Shown: in pieces, positions 44,801-51,426 of the stretch
Layout: each line of letters starts with the position of its first letter
How positions within the stretch are numbered: position 1 is the first letter of the stretch
NCBI RefSeq assembly: GCF_036227205.1
Contig: NZ_CP109442.1
Coordinates: 8,432,001-8,496,000 of the forward strand
Length of the DNA: 64,000 bases
From: Amycolatopsis sp. NBC_01480
Lineage (GTDB): Bacteria; Actinomycetota; Actinomycetes; Mycobacteriales; Pseudonocardiaceae
Reading direction: 5' to 3'
The notes under the pieces: generated by a model
Told to the model about the DNA's origin: nothing
The model's input: only the letters and a program-made list of their open reading frames with translations
Database searches by the model: none
Translations under genes and position numbers: made by a program

Positions 44801-45316
44801 GAACCCGGCGAGGAAACCCGAGCCGGAATAGCCCTGATGGTCGTACGCGGTGGAGGCCGTGCCGCCGAGCAGGCCGTTCTCCGCCTGGCAGGCGGTGCCG
44901 AAAGCGCAGTACGACGGGAAAGCCGGTGCCCCGGTGACGTTCGTGCCCGCGAGCTGGACCGAGGTGTTGGCCGCGGTGAACGGGCCGCTGCCCTGCCGGT
45001 AGCGCACGGTCACCCCGACGGTGTGGATCTCGCGCACGCCGTTCGCGACGTCCGTGGTGAACGCGGGCACCGGCAGGTTCCGGGTAAGCGCGGTGAAGGT
45101 GGCTCCGTCCTGGAACTGGTCGTCGCCGGCGTACTCCAGCCGGATCAGCGTCGGGGTCAGCACCTCGAACCGGGCGTGCCCGTCGGTGACCACGTTCGAC
45201 GCGGCCTGGGCGGCCGGGGTGGCGACGAACGTCGCGGCCGCCACGACAACGGTGGCCAGGATCCCGTGACCCCACGAGCGGATGAGCGAACCGTGTCGCG
45301 GCACAAGGCACCCCAC
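41822..45316 (-). CDS. Secreted GH31 glycoside hydrolase with CBM and ricin-type lectin domains
   Basis: A 1164-residue exported enzyme. Signal peptide ~1-38 (LATVVVAAATFVATPAAQAA), GH31 N-terminal beta domain to ~105, a CBM35/CBM6-like domain (YDHQGYSGSGFLAGF ... SWDTWSTVSAAISLGAGTHSV) inserted at ~130-270, GH31 barrel ~330-800, DUF5110 domain (NFSLYQDSGEG), then two ricin-B lectin repeats (GKCLDAANGG, GRCLNVPAGG, GKCLDVNNGL, GRCLDDPNNA). The nucleophile Asp lies in REWWLDYC (~522), a variant of the usual WxDMNE, so specificity may differ from plain alpha-glucosidase. GTG start. Acts outside the cell on alpha-linked glycans; the exact linkage is unknown. Confidence 0.9.
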   Translation of the reverse strand: MGCLVPRHGSLIRSWGHGILATVVVAAATFVATPAAQAASNVVTDGHARFEVLTPTLIRLEYAGDDQFQDGATFTALTRNLPVPAFTTDVANGVREIHTVGVTVRYRQGSGPFTAANTSVQLAGTNVTGAPAFPSYCAFGTACQAENGLLGGTASTAYDHQGYSGSGFLAGFTSTGSSLTEQVSAIPATGTYQLAVRYANAAGGDGQTTTRTLATTVDGAPGPTLTLPPTGSWDTWSTVSAAISLGAGTHSVRIAQDQGASGNVNLDSVAVTSTGAAFPGADETLLSTGYGAGPKNVLGGWDRSLDNPEAVPTPEHPGILDRDGWYLLDDTRTALLNADRSITDRPAHGAQPYQDGYLFGYGQDYKQGLADLNALSGGADLLPQSAYGVWYSRYFAYTTADYQNTLLPAFRSTFTPIDWLVVDTDWKSPSQWNGWNWNPALFPDPQAFLDWTKLQGLSVSLNIHPSIAGDDQKFAAANAQAGGLLDNGGNTYSWDWTNPAHLKSYLGVQDSFEQQGVREWWLDYCTGCGASRAGDPHVGADNFINQAYADDARARGLRGFSFARAGGAEQGGIHSSYPSGPWSERRNTVQFTGDTPATWDMLAFEARFTPDEGAAGLVNVSHDIGSFHGGHLPDDLYARWVQLGTFQPVDRLHSDHGDRLPWNYNGDAAASAERFLRLRESLVPYTYTLARQANATGVPITQPLYLDYPAQNDAYTHPQEYLYGGNVLVAPITSAGGSVSAWIPPGTWTDYFTGTTYTGPSTTTITAPLTSMPVLVKSGGILPTRTDYTQNQQQPLTQLTLSVSAGANGNFSLYQDSGEGTGPSATTPVTWNDAGRALTVGATAGTYPGAATARAYTLRLSNTVAPTAVSVDGTQLPETAWAYNADSRTVTVNTASLPVGSAHTVTLTGSAAGNPPSGEVLGSGGECLAVRGGTSADNQPIELQACDHSAGQLVTPPAAGAVKMLGKCLDAANGGTAAGTPVQLYTCNTTGSQSWKLRANGTLVNPQSGRCLNVPAGGTAQLADCSTAATQVWRFPPAQISGPGGQCADVADADPASATAVQLYRCNTSDAQRWSAPGDGTLRALGKCLDVNNGLTADNTPVQLWDCNTSGAQTWVTQADGSLLNPQSGRCLDDPNNAGTAGDRLQIHDCNQTAAQQFHLGKDS

Positions 45317-45416
45317 TGGATTCGGCGAAGTGAATCAACGGTGAGCGATCACTACGAAGATGAACCTTGTCCGGTGGACATCGCATCCGCCGAACGAACC
45401 AACCCGGGACGCGGGA

Positions 45417-46829
45417 TCACCCCTGCTCCGAAGTACGAAGCGGGGTTTCCCGAATCGCCCACGCCGCCGCGAGGGCCAGCAGGCTCAGGACACCGGCGAC
45501 CACGAAGATCCGCGACACCCCGGTGACGACGCCCTGCGCGTCGCCAGTGCCGCCGGCCGTCAGCAGCGCTCCGAACACCGACGTGCCGAGCGCGCCGCCG
45601 ATGGTGCGGAACATGGTGGTGTTCGCCGTCGCCACGCCGATTTCGCCGATGGCCACGGTGTTCTGCGCGATCAGCGTCATCATCTGCGTGCTGAGGCCGA
45701 GCCCGAAGCCGATCAGCACCAGCGCGCCGCTGGTGATCCACACCGAGGTGCCGGCGTGCAGCGTGGCGAGCACACCGCACCCGATGGCCAGGCAGAGCGT
45801 GCCCACGATCGGGAAGACCCGGTACCGGCCGGTCCGGCTGCTCAGGCGGCCGGCCACCTGGGACGCGATCACCACGGCCAGGGTCATGGGCAGCAGCAGG
45901 ATGCCCGAGCCGGACGCCGTCGCGCCCTGCACGTTCTGCTGGAACAGCGGGACGAAGGTGATGGTGCCGAAGCTGACGACGCCGACCACGAAGATGATCG
46001 CCGTCGTCGCCAGGATGTTGCGCCGGGCGAACAGGCTCAGCGGCAGGATCGGCTCGCGAGTGCGGCGCTCCACCAGCACGAACGCGATCAGCGCGACGAC
46101 AGTGACGACGGCCAGCAGGCCCGTGGGCCCGGCCTGGCCGATCGTGGTCGTCAACAGGAGCAGGCTGGTCACCGCGGCCGTGAGCAGGAACGCGCCGCGC
46201 AGGTCGAGGTGGACCTCGCGGTGCGGCACCGGTGGCACCACCAGGACCAGCGCGGTCGCGGCGATCACCACCAGGCCGAGCGGGAGGTTCAGGTAGAAGT
46301 TCCAGCGCCAGCCCAGCAGCGAGGTGACCACGCCGCCGAACAACGGCCCGCCGATCTGCCCGGCGGCCATCACGCTGGCGGTCATGCCCTGGTACCGCCC
46401 GCGTTCACGGGGCGGCACGAGCACCCCGATCAACGACAGCGCGCCGACCGCGAGACCGCCGCCGCCGAGCCCCTGAACCGCCCGGAAAGCGATCAGCTGA
46501 GCCATGTTCTGCGCGAATCCGCAGGCCACGGAGGCGACGGTGAACAGGACCAGCGCGCTGAGGTGGACCCGTTTGCGCCCGTAGAGGTCACCGAGCTTGC
46601 CCCAGATCGGCGTGGAAGCCGCGGTGGTGAGTGTGTAGGCCGTGACGACCCACGCGAGGTGGCTCAGGCCGCCGAGTTCGGCGACGATCGTGGGCATCGC
46701 GGTGCCGACCACGGTGTTGTCGAGCATCGCGAGCAACATCGAGAGCAGCAGGACGCCGAACGCGACCCGGAGCCGCTTCGGGCTCATCGGCGGCGCTGCG
46801 GTTTCCCGCTGGAGCACAGGAACGGACAT
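45417..46829 (-). CDS. DHA2 family drug/metabolite exporter (EmrB/QacA type)
   Basis: A 470-residue, 14-helix MFS proton antiporter. Motif A is GKLGDLYGRKRVHL; helix 1 has LLSMLLAMLDNTVVGTAMPTI with the acidic D1-type residue of the family; motif C-like GPLFGGVV follows (AAGQIGGPLFGG). ATG at 46829 begins MSVPVLQRE; long upstream in-frame sequence is Ser/Arg-rich and overlaps the previous gene, so not used. It lies 10 bases after the cupin-hydrolase fusion gene, so export and hydrolysis are coexpressed. Substrate unknown. Confidence 0.9.
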   Translation of the reverse strand: MSVPVLQRETAAPPMSPKRLRVAFGVLLLSMLLAMLDNTVVGTAMPTIVAELGGLSHLAWVVTAYTLTTAASTPIWGKLGDLYGRKRVHLSALVLFTVASVACGFAQNMAQLIAFRAVQGLGGGGLAVGALSLIGVLVPPRERGRYQGMTASVMAAGQIGGPLFGGVVTSLLGWRWNFYLNLPLGLVVIAATALVLVVPPVPHREVHLDLRGAFLLTAAVTSLLLLTTTIGQAGPTGLLAVVTVVALIAFVLVERRTREPILPLSLFARRNILATTAIIFVVGVVSFGTITFVPLFQQNVQGATASGSGILLLPMTLAVVIASQVAGRLSSRTGRYRVFPIVGTLCLAIGCGVLATLHAGTSVWITSGALVLIGFGLGLSTQMMTLIAQNTVAIGEIGVATANTTMFRTIGGALGTSVFGALLTAGGTGDAQGVVTGVSRIFVVAGVLSLLALAAAWAIRETPLRTSEQG

Positions 46830-46839
46830 GGTCCCCGCC

Positions 46840-48144
46840 TCAGTTCGTGACGTCGAGGCCGAGCACCACGTCCGCGGTGCGGTCCGGCTGCTCGAGCTGC
46901 GGCTGGTGACCGGCCTCCCGGATGACGGTGAACTTCGCGCCCTCGTCGTGCTCCCCCGCGAACGACGCCGCGTACGCCCGGCCGTAGGCGACATCAACGA
47001 TCCCGTCGCTCTCGCCCCAGGCCACCCGCACCGGCAGCCGCACGGATTCGAGCCGCGCCCGCAGCTGCGGGTCGTGCATGTACGGGTTGCCGGCGTAACG
47101 GTCCAGCGCCGCGGCGTTGTCCTTCATCGCGGCGAGCCGCCCGGGCGGCATGGTGGCCGGGTCCATCCGAAAACGGTCGGGGTCGTGGAACACCAGGTCC
47201 GCCAGCCGGCCCGGCGGCTCCGCGGAAATGTCGGTGATCGGGTGCCTGTCGACGGTGATCCCGACCGCGTCCAGCAACACGAGCCCACCGACCCGTCGAA
47301 CGCCTTCGGGCTCGGCGTCACGGGCTTCCTGCTCGTCGACCCCCATCCGCGCCGCGATCCAGCCGCCCACCGAGTTGCCGGCGACGAGCACGTCACGCAG
47401 GTCGAGTGCCTCGATGAGCCGGCGGAACGCGCGGGCGATGTCCGCGACGTCGCGCACCTGCTCGGAACCGGGTGTCCCTTCGAACCCGGGGACGACCGGC
47501 GTGAGCACCCGGACCCCGCGCGCGGCGAGCGCGGCGGCCAGCCCGGCGACCGACGCCGGGCCCGCGCCGCCGTGGACCAGCAGCACCGGCCGTCCACTGC
47601 CGTGGCTCTCGACCCGGACCACCAGATCGTCGTCGAGCCGGTGGTCTTCGATCTCCGGTTCGGAGGGCGTTTCGGGATCGTCTTCGGCGTAGGTGGTCGC
47701 GGCCTCGGTCTGGTAGTTCCCCATGATCTCGGCGAGCTCCTCGCCGTTCGCCGGCCGCCCCGCCTTGGCCGCGAAGTCCCGCAGGTCCCGGAAATACTGG
47801 ACATACAGGTCCGGGGTGAAGGTGTTCAGCATGACCGCCGGCTCGTCACCCGGGTTGGCGAAGGTGTGCGGCGCCCCCGGCGGGACCATGACCAGGCTGC
47901 CGGGCGCGGCGTCGTAGGAGTCCTCCCCCACGGTGAACCGGACCGTGCCGCGCACGACGTAGAAGCCTTCGTCGTGCGCGGCGTGCCGGTGCTGCGGCGG
48001 ACCGGTCACGTGCGGGGCCACGACGATCTCCCCCAGCCCCAGTCGATGGCCGGTGGTGCTGCCGTCCTCGAGGATCCTCAACCGGATCGGCCCGGTCAGG
48101 GTGATCTCGCCGGCTTCCGGCCCGACGATCGCGATACGCGTCAC
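46840..48144 (-). CDS. Cupin-alpha/beta hydrolase fusion protein
   Basis: A 434-residue two-domain protein. Residues ~30-115 form a cupin (PPQHRHAAHDEGFYVVRGTV; PGSLVMVPPGAPHTFANPGD). After a linker, residues ~165-430 form an alpha/beta hydrolase: VLLVHGGAGPASV oxyanion loop, nucleophile Ser in VAGNSVGGW, Asp in WGESDG, His in EAGHQPQLEQP. Start is the GTG at 48144 with AAGGAG upstream; a longer frame exists through an inverted repeat encoding MQVHSH. Separate cupin and hydrolase proteins are common, but the fusion is unusual and suggests a small metabolite processed by both. Precedes a DHA2 exporter gene in one unit. Confidence 0.85.
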   Translation of the reverse strand: MTRIAIVGPEAGEITLTGPIRLRILEDGSTTGHRLGLGEIVVAPHVTGPPQHRHAAHDEGFYVVRGTVRFTVGEDSYDAAPGSLVMVPPGAPHTFANPGDEPAVMLNTFTPDLYVQYFRDLRDFAAKAGRPANGEELAEIMGNYQTEAATTYAEDDPETPSEPEIEDHRLDDDLVVRVESHGSGRPVLLVHGGAGPASVAGLAAALAARGVRVLTPVVPGFEGTPGSEQVRDVADIARAFRRLIEALDLRDVLVAGNSVGGWIAARMGVDEQEARDAEPEGVRRVGGLVLLDAVGITVDRHPITDISAEPPGRLADLVFHDPDRFRMDPATMPPGRLAAMKDNAAALDRYAGNPYMHDPQLRARLESVRLPVRVAWGESDGIVDVAYGRAYAASFAGEHDEGAKFTVIREAGHQPQLEQPDRTADVVLGLDVTN

Positions 48145-48156
48145 GTCTGCTCCTTC

Positions 48157-48220
48157 ATGAGAGTGAACTTGCATGGAGAGACTACGACCCAACGTCTGAT
48201 GTATGCAAGTCCACTCTCAT
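48157..48220. repeat. 18-bp inverted duplication in divergent promoter
   Basis: atgagagtgaacttgcat (48157-48174) and atgcaagtccactctcat (48203-48220) are reverse complements with a single mismatch, 28 bases apart. Each arm starts an open MQVHSH reading on its own strand, one toward the cupin-hydrolase gene, one toward the broken cupin. Likely a duplicated gene start or an operator pair. Confidence 0.75.
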
Positions 48221-48281
48221 AACAGTGGGGTACTCTCGTCGGGGAGCGCCTCAGGCGACGGGGAACGTGGCGCCGATCCCC

Positions 48282-48673
48282 ATGCCGGTGATCCACTCCG
48301 GCACCGGCTCGTAGCTGGTCCACACCAACGGCGCGTACTCCCTGTTCGAGTACGTGGTGCCGCCGGACCTCGGCGGCCCGCCGACCCACATCCACAGCCG
48401 CGAGGACGAGCTGTTCACCCGCGTCCAGGGCCGGGTCGAGGTCGAACTCGACGGCACCCGGCACGTGCTCGGCCAAAGCGATTCGCTGCTGATGCCTCGC
48501 GGCGTGCCGCACGTGTTCCGCAATCCGTTCGACGAGGAAGCGCGCGTCATCGCCGTGGTTTCGCCGCCGGGCTGGAGAACTGCCACCGAGCGCTGTCCGA
48601 GCTGCCACCCGGGCGCGACATGAAACCGGTGGCGGAAGTAATGGTCCGCTACGGGCTTTCGCTGCAGAAATGA
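48282..48673 (+). pseudogene. Cupin gene inactivated by amber stop and frameshift
   Basis: Frame from ATG 48282 reads MPVIHSGTGS, then TAG at 48312-48314, then resumes LVHTNGAYSLFEYVVPPDL and a full cupin core (PPTHIHSREDELFTRVQG; LMPRGVPHVFRNPFDEEA). Near 48565-48571 the frame must shift (one G missing) to reach the natural end, ENCHRALSELPPGRDMKPVA and MVRYGLSLQK, whose stop overlaps the next gene's ATG. With both lesions repaired it would be a ~130-residue cupin. Could be a true pseudogene or, less likely, sequencing error. Confidence 0.75.
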
Positions 48674-49047
48674 CGGATCACGAAGACATGGTGCGCGCCA
48701 TGTGCGCGGCCGTCGACGCCGGTGACGCCGAAGCGTTCGGCGCCTGGTTTGCCGACGACGCCACGTACACCTTCGGCAATGGCGGGACGCTGGTCGGCCG
48801 CGAAGCGATCGTCGCGGCCACGGCCGGCGCTGCCGGGGCCCTGCCCTGGGTGCGCCACGTCGTCGACCAGGTCGCCGACACCGGCGGCGGTCAGCTGTTC
48901 TGCCGGTTCACCATCAGCACGGCGGCTCCCGACGGCGCCGAGCTGGCCCTGCCGTGTGTCACGGTCATGTGGCTGGACGGGGCGCGGGTGACCGACTACC
49001 GCGTCCACCGGACCTCACGCCCGCTTCGCCTTGGCCCCGGGGACTGA
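48670..49047 (+). CDS. SnoaL/NTF2-like protein
   Basis: A 125-residue protein with the SnoaL-type alpha+beta cone: MCAAVDAGDAEAFGAWFADDATYTFGN, GREAIVAATAGAAGALP, QLFCRFTISTAAPDG, VMWLDGARVTDYRVH. Such proteins are polyketide cyclases, isomerases, dehydratases or ligand binders. ATG overlaps the stop of the broken cupin, so the two were an operon; cupin plus SnoaL pairs are common in small-molecule detoxification. The last 33 bases overlap, in opposite orientation, the end of the sigma-like gene. Function not assignable. Confidence 0.85.
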   Translation: MTDHEDMVRAMCAAVDAGDAEAFGAWFADDATYTFGNGGTLVGREAIVAATAGAAGALPWVRHVVDQVADTGGGQLFCRFTISTAAPDGAELALPCVTVMWLDGARVTDYRVHRTSRPLRLGPGD

Positions 49048-49374
49048 ACGAGGGCCGCGGCGGAGGCGGTCGAGACCGGTCAGGCAGCCGCCGACGGGCT
49101 TGCTCAGCACCCGGACGAACCCCTCCCCGGCAGCGCCCCGCTGCCCCGCGTGCCACACCTGGCAGAACACGGCGATCACCACGTCGTCGGCCAAGGCCCC
49201 GTCGCCGACGCGCGAGCGCACGATCCACAGCACCGCCGCGCTGTAACGGGTGACCAGGACTTCGAACGAGTCCAGGTCACCCGTCGCGGCTCTCGCGAAC
49301 AACGCGTTGTCATCCTGCGCCCGGAGAACAGCGTCCGGCGGGCGGCGCACGACGCTTTTCACCACCAGGTCCAC
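49015..49374 (-). CDS. Sigma-70 region-2-like protein without region 4
   Basis: A 119-residue protein whose middle (NALFARAATGDLDSFEVLVT, then RYSAAVLWIVRSRVGDGALADD, VVIAVFCQVWHAG) reads as ECF sigma region 2: the helices that bind core polymerase and melt the -10. The usual region 4 (-35 recognition) is absent; after ~25 more residues the gene ends. GTG start at 49374, 28 bases downstream of the 40-aa membrane peptide gene. Either a degenerate ECF gene or a single-domain regulator that interferes with polymerase or an anti-sigma factor. Ends by overlapping the SnoaL gene. Confidence 0.6.
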   Translation of the reverse strand: MDLVVKSVVRRPPDAVLRAQDDNALFARAATGDLDSFEVLVTRYSAAVLWIVRSRVGDGALADDVVIAVFCQVWHAGQRGAAGEGFVRVLSKPVGGCLTGLDRLRRGPRSVPGAKAKRA

Positions 49375-49402
49375 CTCGTCATCACCCCTCGGCCGGAATC
49401 GG

Positions 49403-49525
49403 CTAGAACGAGAATGCCGCCCAGAGCATCGCCCACGCGACGACGCAGACGACCACCACCACGGCCACGATGTCGACGGCACCGCGGAGGAACCGCCGAA
49501 ATGCCGGCACACTGCGAACATTCAT
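49403..49525 (-). CDS. 40-aa single-span membrane peptide
   Basis: ATG at 49525 with GGGGAG five bases before it; stop TAG at 49403. The peptide begins MNVRSVPAFRRFLRGAVD (positive, cytoplasmic) and continues as one hydrophobic helix of Val, Ala, Trp ending AMLWAAFSF. Topology: N-in. It precedes the sigma-region-2-like gene by 28 bases, suggesting coexpression, perhaps as its membrane tether or regulator. Short, no known family; supported by start context and clean transmembrane pattern only. Confidence 0.55.
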   Translation of the reverse strand: MNVRSVPAFRRFLRGAVDIVAVVVVVCVVAWAMLWAAFSF

Positions 49526-49789
49526 TTCAACTCCCCTTCCCTGGCCTTACGTGATGATCGAACGTTACCCCGAGCTCGCACAAAGTCATTGCTCATACGG
49601 GGGTCACCCGCGAAGGGGACCCAGGACCGTAATCTCGCGGTGAAACGGTGAAAAACGCACCGGAACCGGTCGGATTGTGACGCGATAGACTCCCCGGAAA
49701 GTGTTTCCCGAACGCCTCAAGTAATAGTAAAAACAGCTTCGGCCACCACAGCGCACCCGAGACCGGAGCCTCGTGGTCTACTGCGCTTC

Positions 49790-50923
49790 GTGTCGCTGAC
49801 TTCGGAACTGGCCGATCCCGCGAGCGCGCTCACCTCCTGGTGCGCGCGCGTCTTCACCGGCACCCCGGCCGTCGCGGCGGAGGTCGCCCGGGCGGTCCGG
49901 GATGTCAAACCGGTCCGCCCCGTCGGACGCGACGTCCCGCGACGGCATTGGGCGGAGATCGGCGGGGCCTTCGGGCAGCGGGTGGCCGACCTGGTGCAGC
50001 CCGCGCCGCCGTATTACGCGCTGCTCGGCCTGGTCGGCGCGCAGTGGGCCACCGGTGACTGGGCGCACCGGCAGGCCGCCGCCTACCCGACCCATCGCGA
50101 TCTGCCCGAGGAATACCGCGCGCGGGCGCTGTTCGTCCGGCCCGCGGCGACCACCTGGCTCGACCTCGGCGACCCGTTCCCGGCCGCCGTCGAGGTGCCC
50201 GACACCGAAGCAGTCTTGGGCGAGCTGCTGGAACGCTCGCGCGGCTACCTCGCCGAGCACGCGCCGTCCGGCACACTCGCCCAGCCGGGCGCCGAAGCCG
50301 GGCTGGCGCGCACGAACTGGGTGCTCTCGGCGTGTGAGGACATCTACCGCTCCGGCGGCATCGACCCCCGCCTCGCCCGCGCGGTCGACGGCGGCGCCCC
50401 GACCGTCGACCTCCTGCGGGGGCTGGCCGGCGAGGACCAGGTGGCCGAGCTGGTGCAGCTCGCCCAGCGGCTGCACGAAAGCGGCGCGCTCTGGGAGCTG
50501 CGCTCGCTCGCCGGGAACCCGCCCGAAGGCCGTCAGCTCGGCATCGCGGGCCCGACCATCGTGCCCGGCTGGGCCGACGGCGACATCCTGCTCGGCGCCA
50601 TCGACCCGGAAACCGGCGTCGACGAGCGGGGCACGACCCTGGTGGACGTCAAAACGGTCGCCACCGTCCGCGATCCCGACCGCGTCGCGTGCTGGCTGTG
50701 GCAGATCCTGCTCTACGCCTGGCTCGACACCAGCGGCCTGTACGACATCCGCCGCGCGGGCCTGCTGCTCGCCCGCCACGGCACCCTGATCACCTGGCCG
50801 CTCGACGAGCTGGCCGGAAAGCTGCTCGGCGGCCCGGAAACCACGGAGTACCGGCGCGACGAGGCCCGCGAGATCGTCGGCCGGATCCTGGCGTCGGTGG
50901 GCCTGGAGCTGCCGCCGGTCTAG
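49790..50923 (+). CDS. Unrecognised protein with PD-(D/E)XK/QxxxY nuclease-like signature
   Basis: A 377-residue cytoplasmic protein with no family I can name. Its C-terminal third shows GWADGDILLGAI (Asp ~264), TLVDVKTV (D-x-K ~284-287) and WQILLYAWL (QxxxY, 304-308): in that order and spacing, the RecB/Cas4-type PD-(D/E)XK nuclease signature. The first two thirds are helical, Ala/Leu/Arg rich, with no visible helicase or zinc motif. GTG start at 49790. Gene stands alone, 47 bases before the MarR gene. Possibly DNA repair or defence, by inference from the motif; not tested. Confidence 0.6.
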   Translation: MSLTSELADPASALTSWCARVFTGTPAVAAEVARAVRDVKPVRPVGRDVPRRHWAEIGGAFGQRVADLVQPAPPYYALLGLVGAQWATGDWAHRQAAAYPTHRDLPEEYRARALFVRPAATTWLDLGDPFPAAVEVPDTEAVLGELLERSRGYLAEHAPSGTLAQPGAEAGLARTNWVLSACEDIYRSGGIDPRLARAVDGGAPTVDLLRGLAGEDQVAELVQLAQRLHESGALWELRSLAGNPPEGRQLGIAGPTIVPGWADGDILLGAIDPETGVDERGTTLVDVKTVATVRDPDRVACWLWQILLYAWLDTSGLYDIRRAGLLLARHGTLITWPLDELAGKLLGGPETTEYRRDEAREIVGRILASVGLELPPV

Positions 50924-50946
50924 CGTTCAAGGCATTGACTGTTAGG

Positions 50947-50956
50947 TCATTAATGA
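50947..50956. promoter_or_regulatory. Palindrome before MarR gene
   Basis: tcattaatga is a perfect 10-bp palindrome ending 14 bases before the MarR ATG at 50971, in an AT-rich 30-base island (ttaggtcattaatgattaa). MarR proteins bind such sites for autoregulation. Confidence 0.5.
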
Positions 50957-50970
50957 TTAAGGTCCTCAGT

Positions 50971-51426
50971 ATGGAGTACGCCGAAGGGCCTCTCGACCGG
51001 CTCAGGATCATCCACTGGGCCCAGGTGCAGGCGGGCCAGGAGTGGATTCGCACCCGCGGGCTCAGCCTGCAGCAGGCGTTCGTGCTGAGTCACCTCGCGG
51101 AGCACCCCGGCGCCATCCAGCGCGACATCGCCGAGGCGACCCGGACGAGCGCGGCCAACGTCTCCGGTGTCCTGCGCGGCCTCCAGGCCCACGACCTCGT
51201 CGAACGCCGTTATGAGGACGGCGACGAACGCAGCAAGCGCGTCTTCGCGACCGACGCAGGGGTCGAGCTCATCGCCGGGCGCGACGAGGCGATGGCCGCG
51301 GTGGACGAATCGATCCTCGCCCCGCTCACCAAGCCCGAGCGGGCTGCTTTCCACCAGCTGCTCGGCAAGATCACCGCCGGCTTGCCGGACCCGGGCAAGC
51401 AGAATCCGCGGAAGGACCCCCCGTGA
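50971..51426 (+). CDS. MarR family transcriptional regulator
   Basis: A 151-residue winged-helix protein. HTH: GAIQRDIAEATRTSAANVSGVLRGLQ, wing DLVERRYEDGDERSKRVF, C-terminal dimer helix LAPLTKPERAAFHQLLGKI. ATG at 50971 is preferred because an in-frame upstream ATG (50953) lies inside the palindrome. Its stop overlaps the methyltransferase start (GTGA), so the two genes are one translationally coupled unit; the regulator probably senses a substrate of that enzyme. Confidence 0.9.
   Translation: MEYAEGPLDRLRIIHWAQVQAGQEWIRTRGLSLQQAFVLSHLAEHPGAIQRDIAEATRTSAANVSGVLRGLQAHDLVERRYEDGDERSKRVFATDAGVELIAGRDEAMAAVDESILAPLTKPERAAFHQLLGKITAGLPDPGKQNPRKDPP

Noticed and set aside
42101..45526. A 1141-codon open frame on the plus strand
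   Set aside because: Antisense to the GH31 gene; composition dominated by Arg, Val, Gly with no motif or ribosome site.
45417..46997. Longer N terminus for the DHA2 exporter
   Set aside because: The extra residues are Ser/Arg/Thr-rich, overlap the upstream gene and precede the natural MSVPVLQRE start.
49526..49789. 264-base gap before the nuclease-like gene
   Set aside because: No gene, hairpin or clear promoter motif could be supported.
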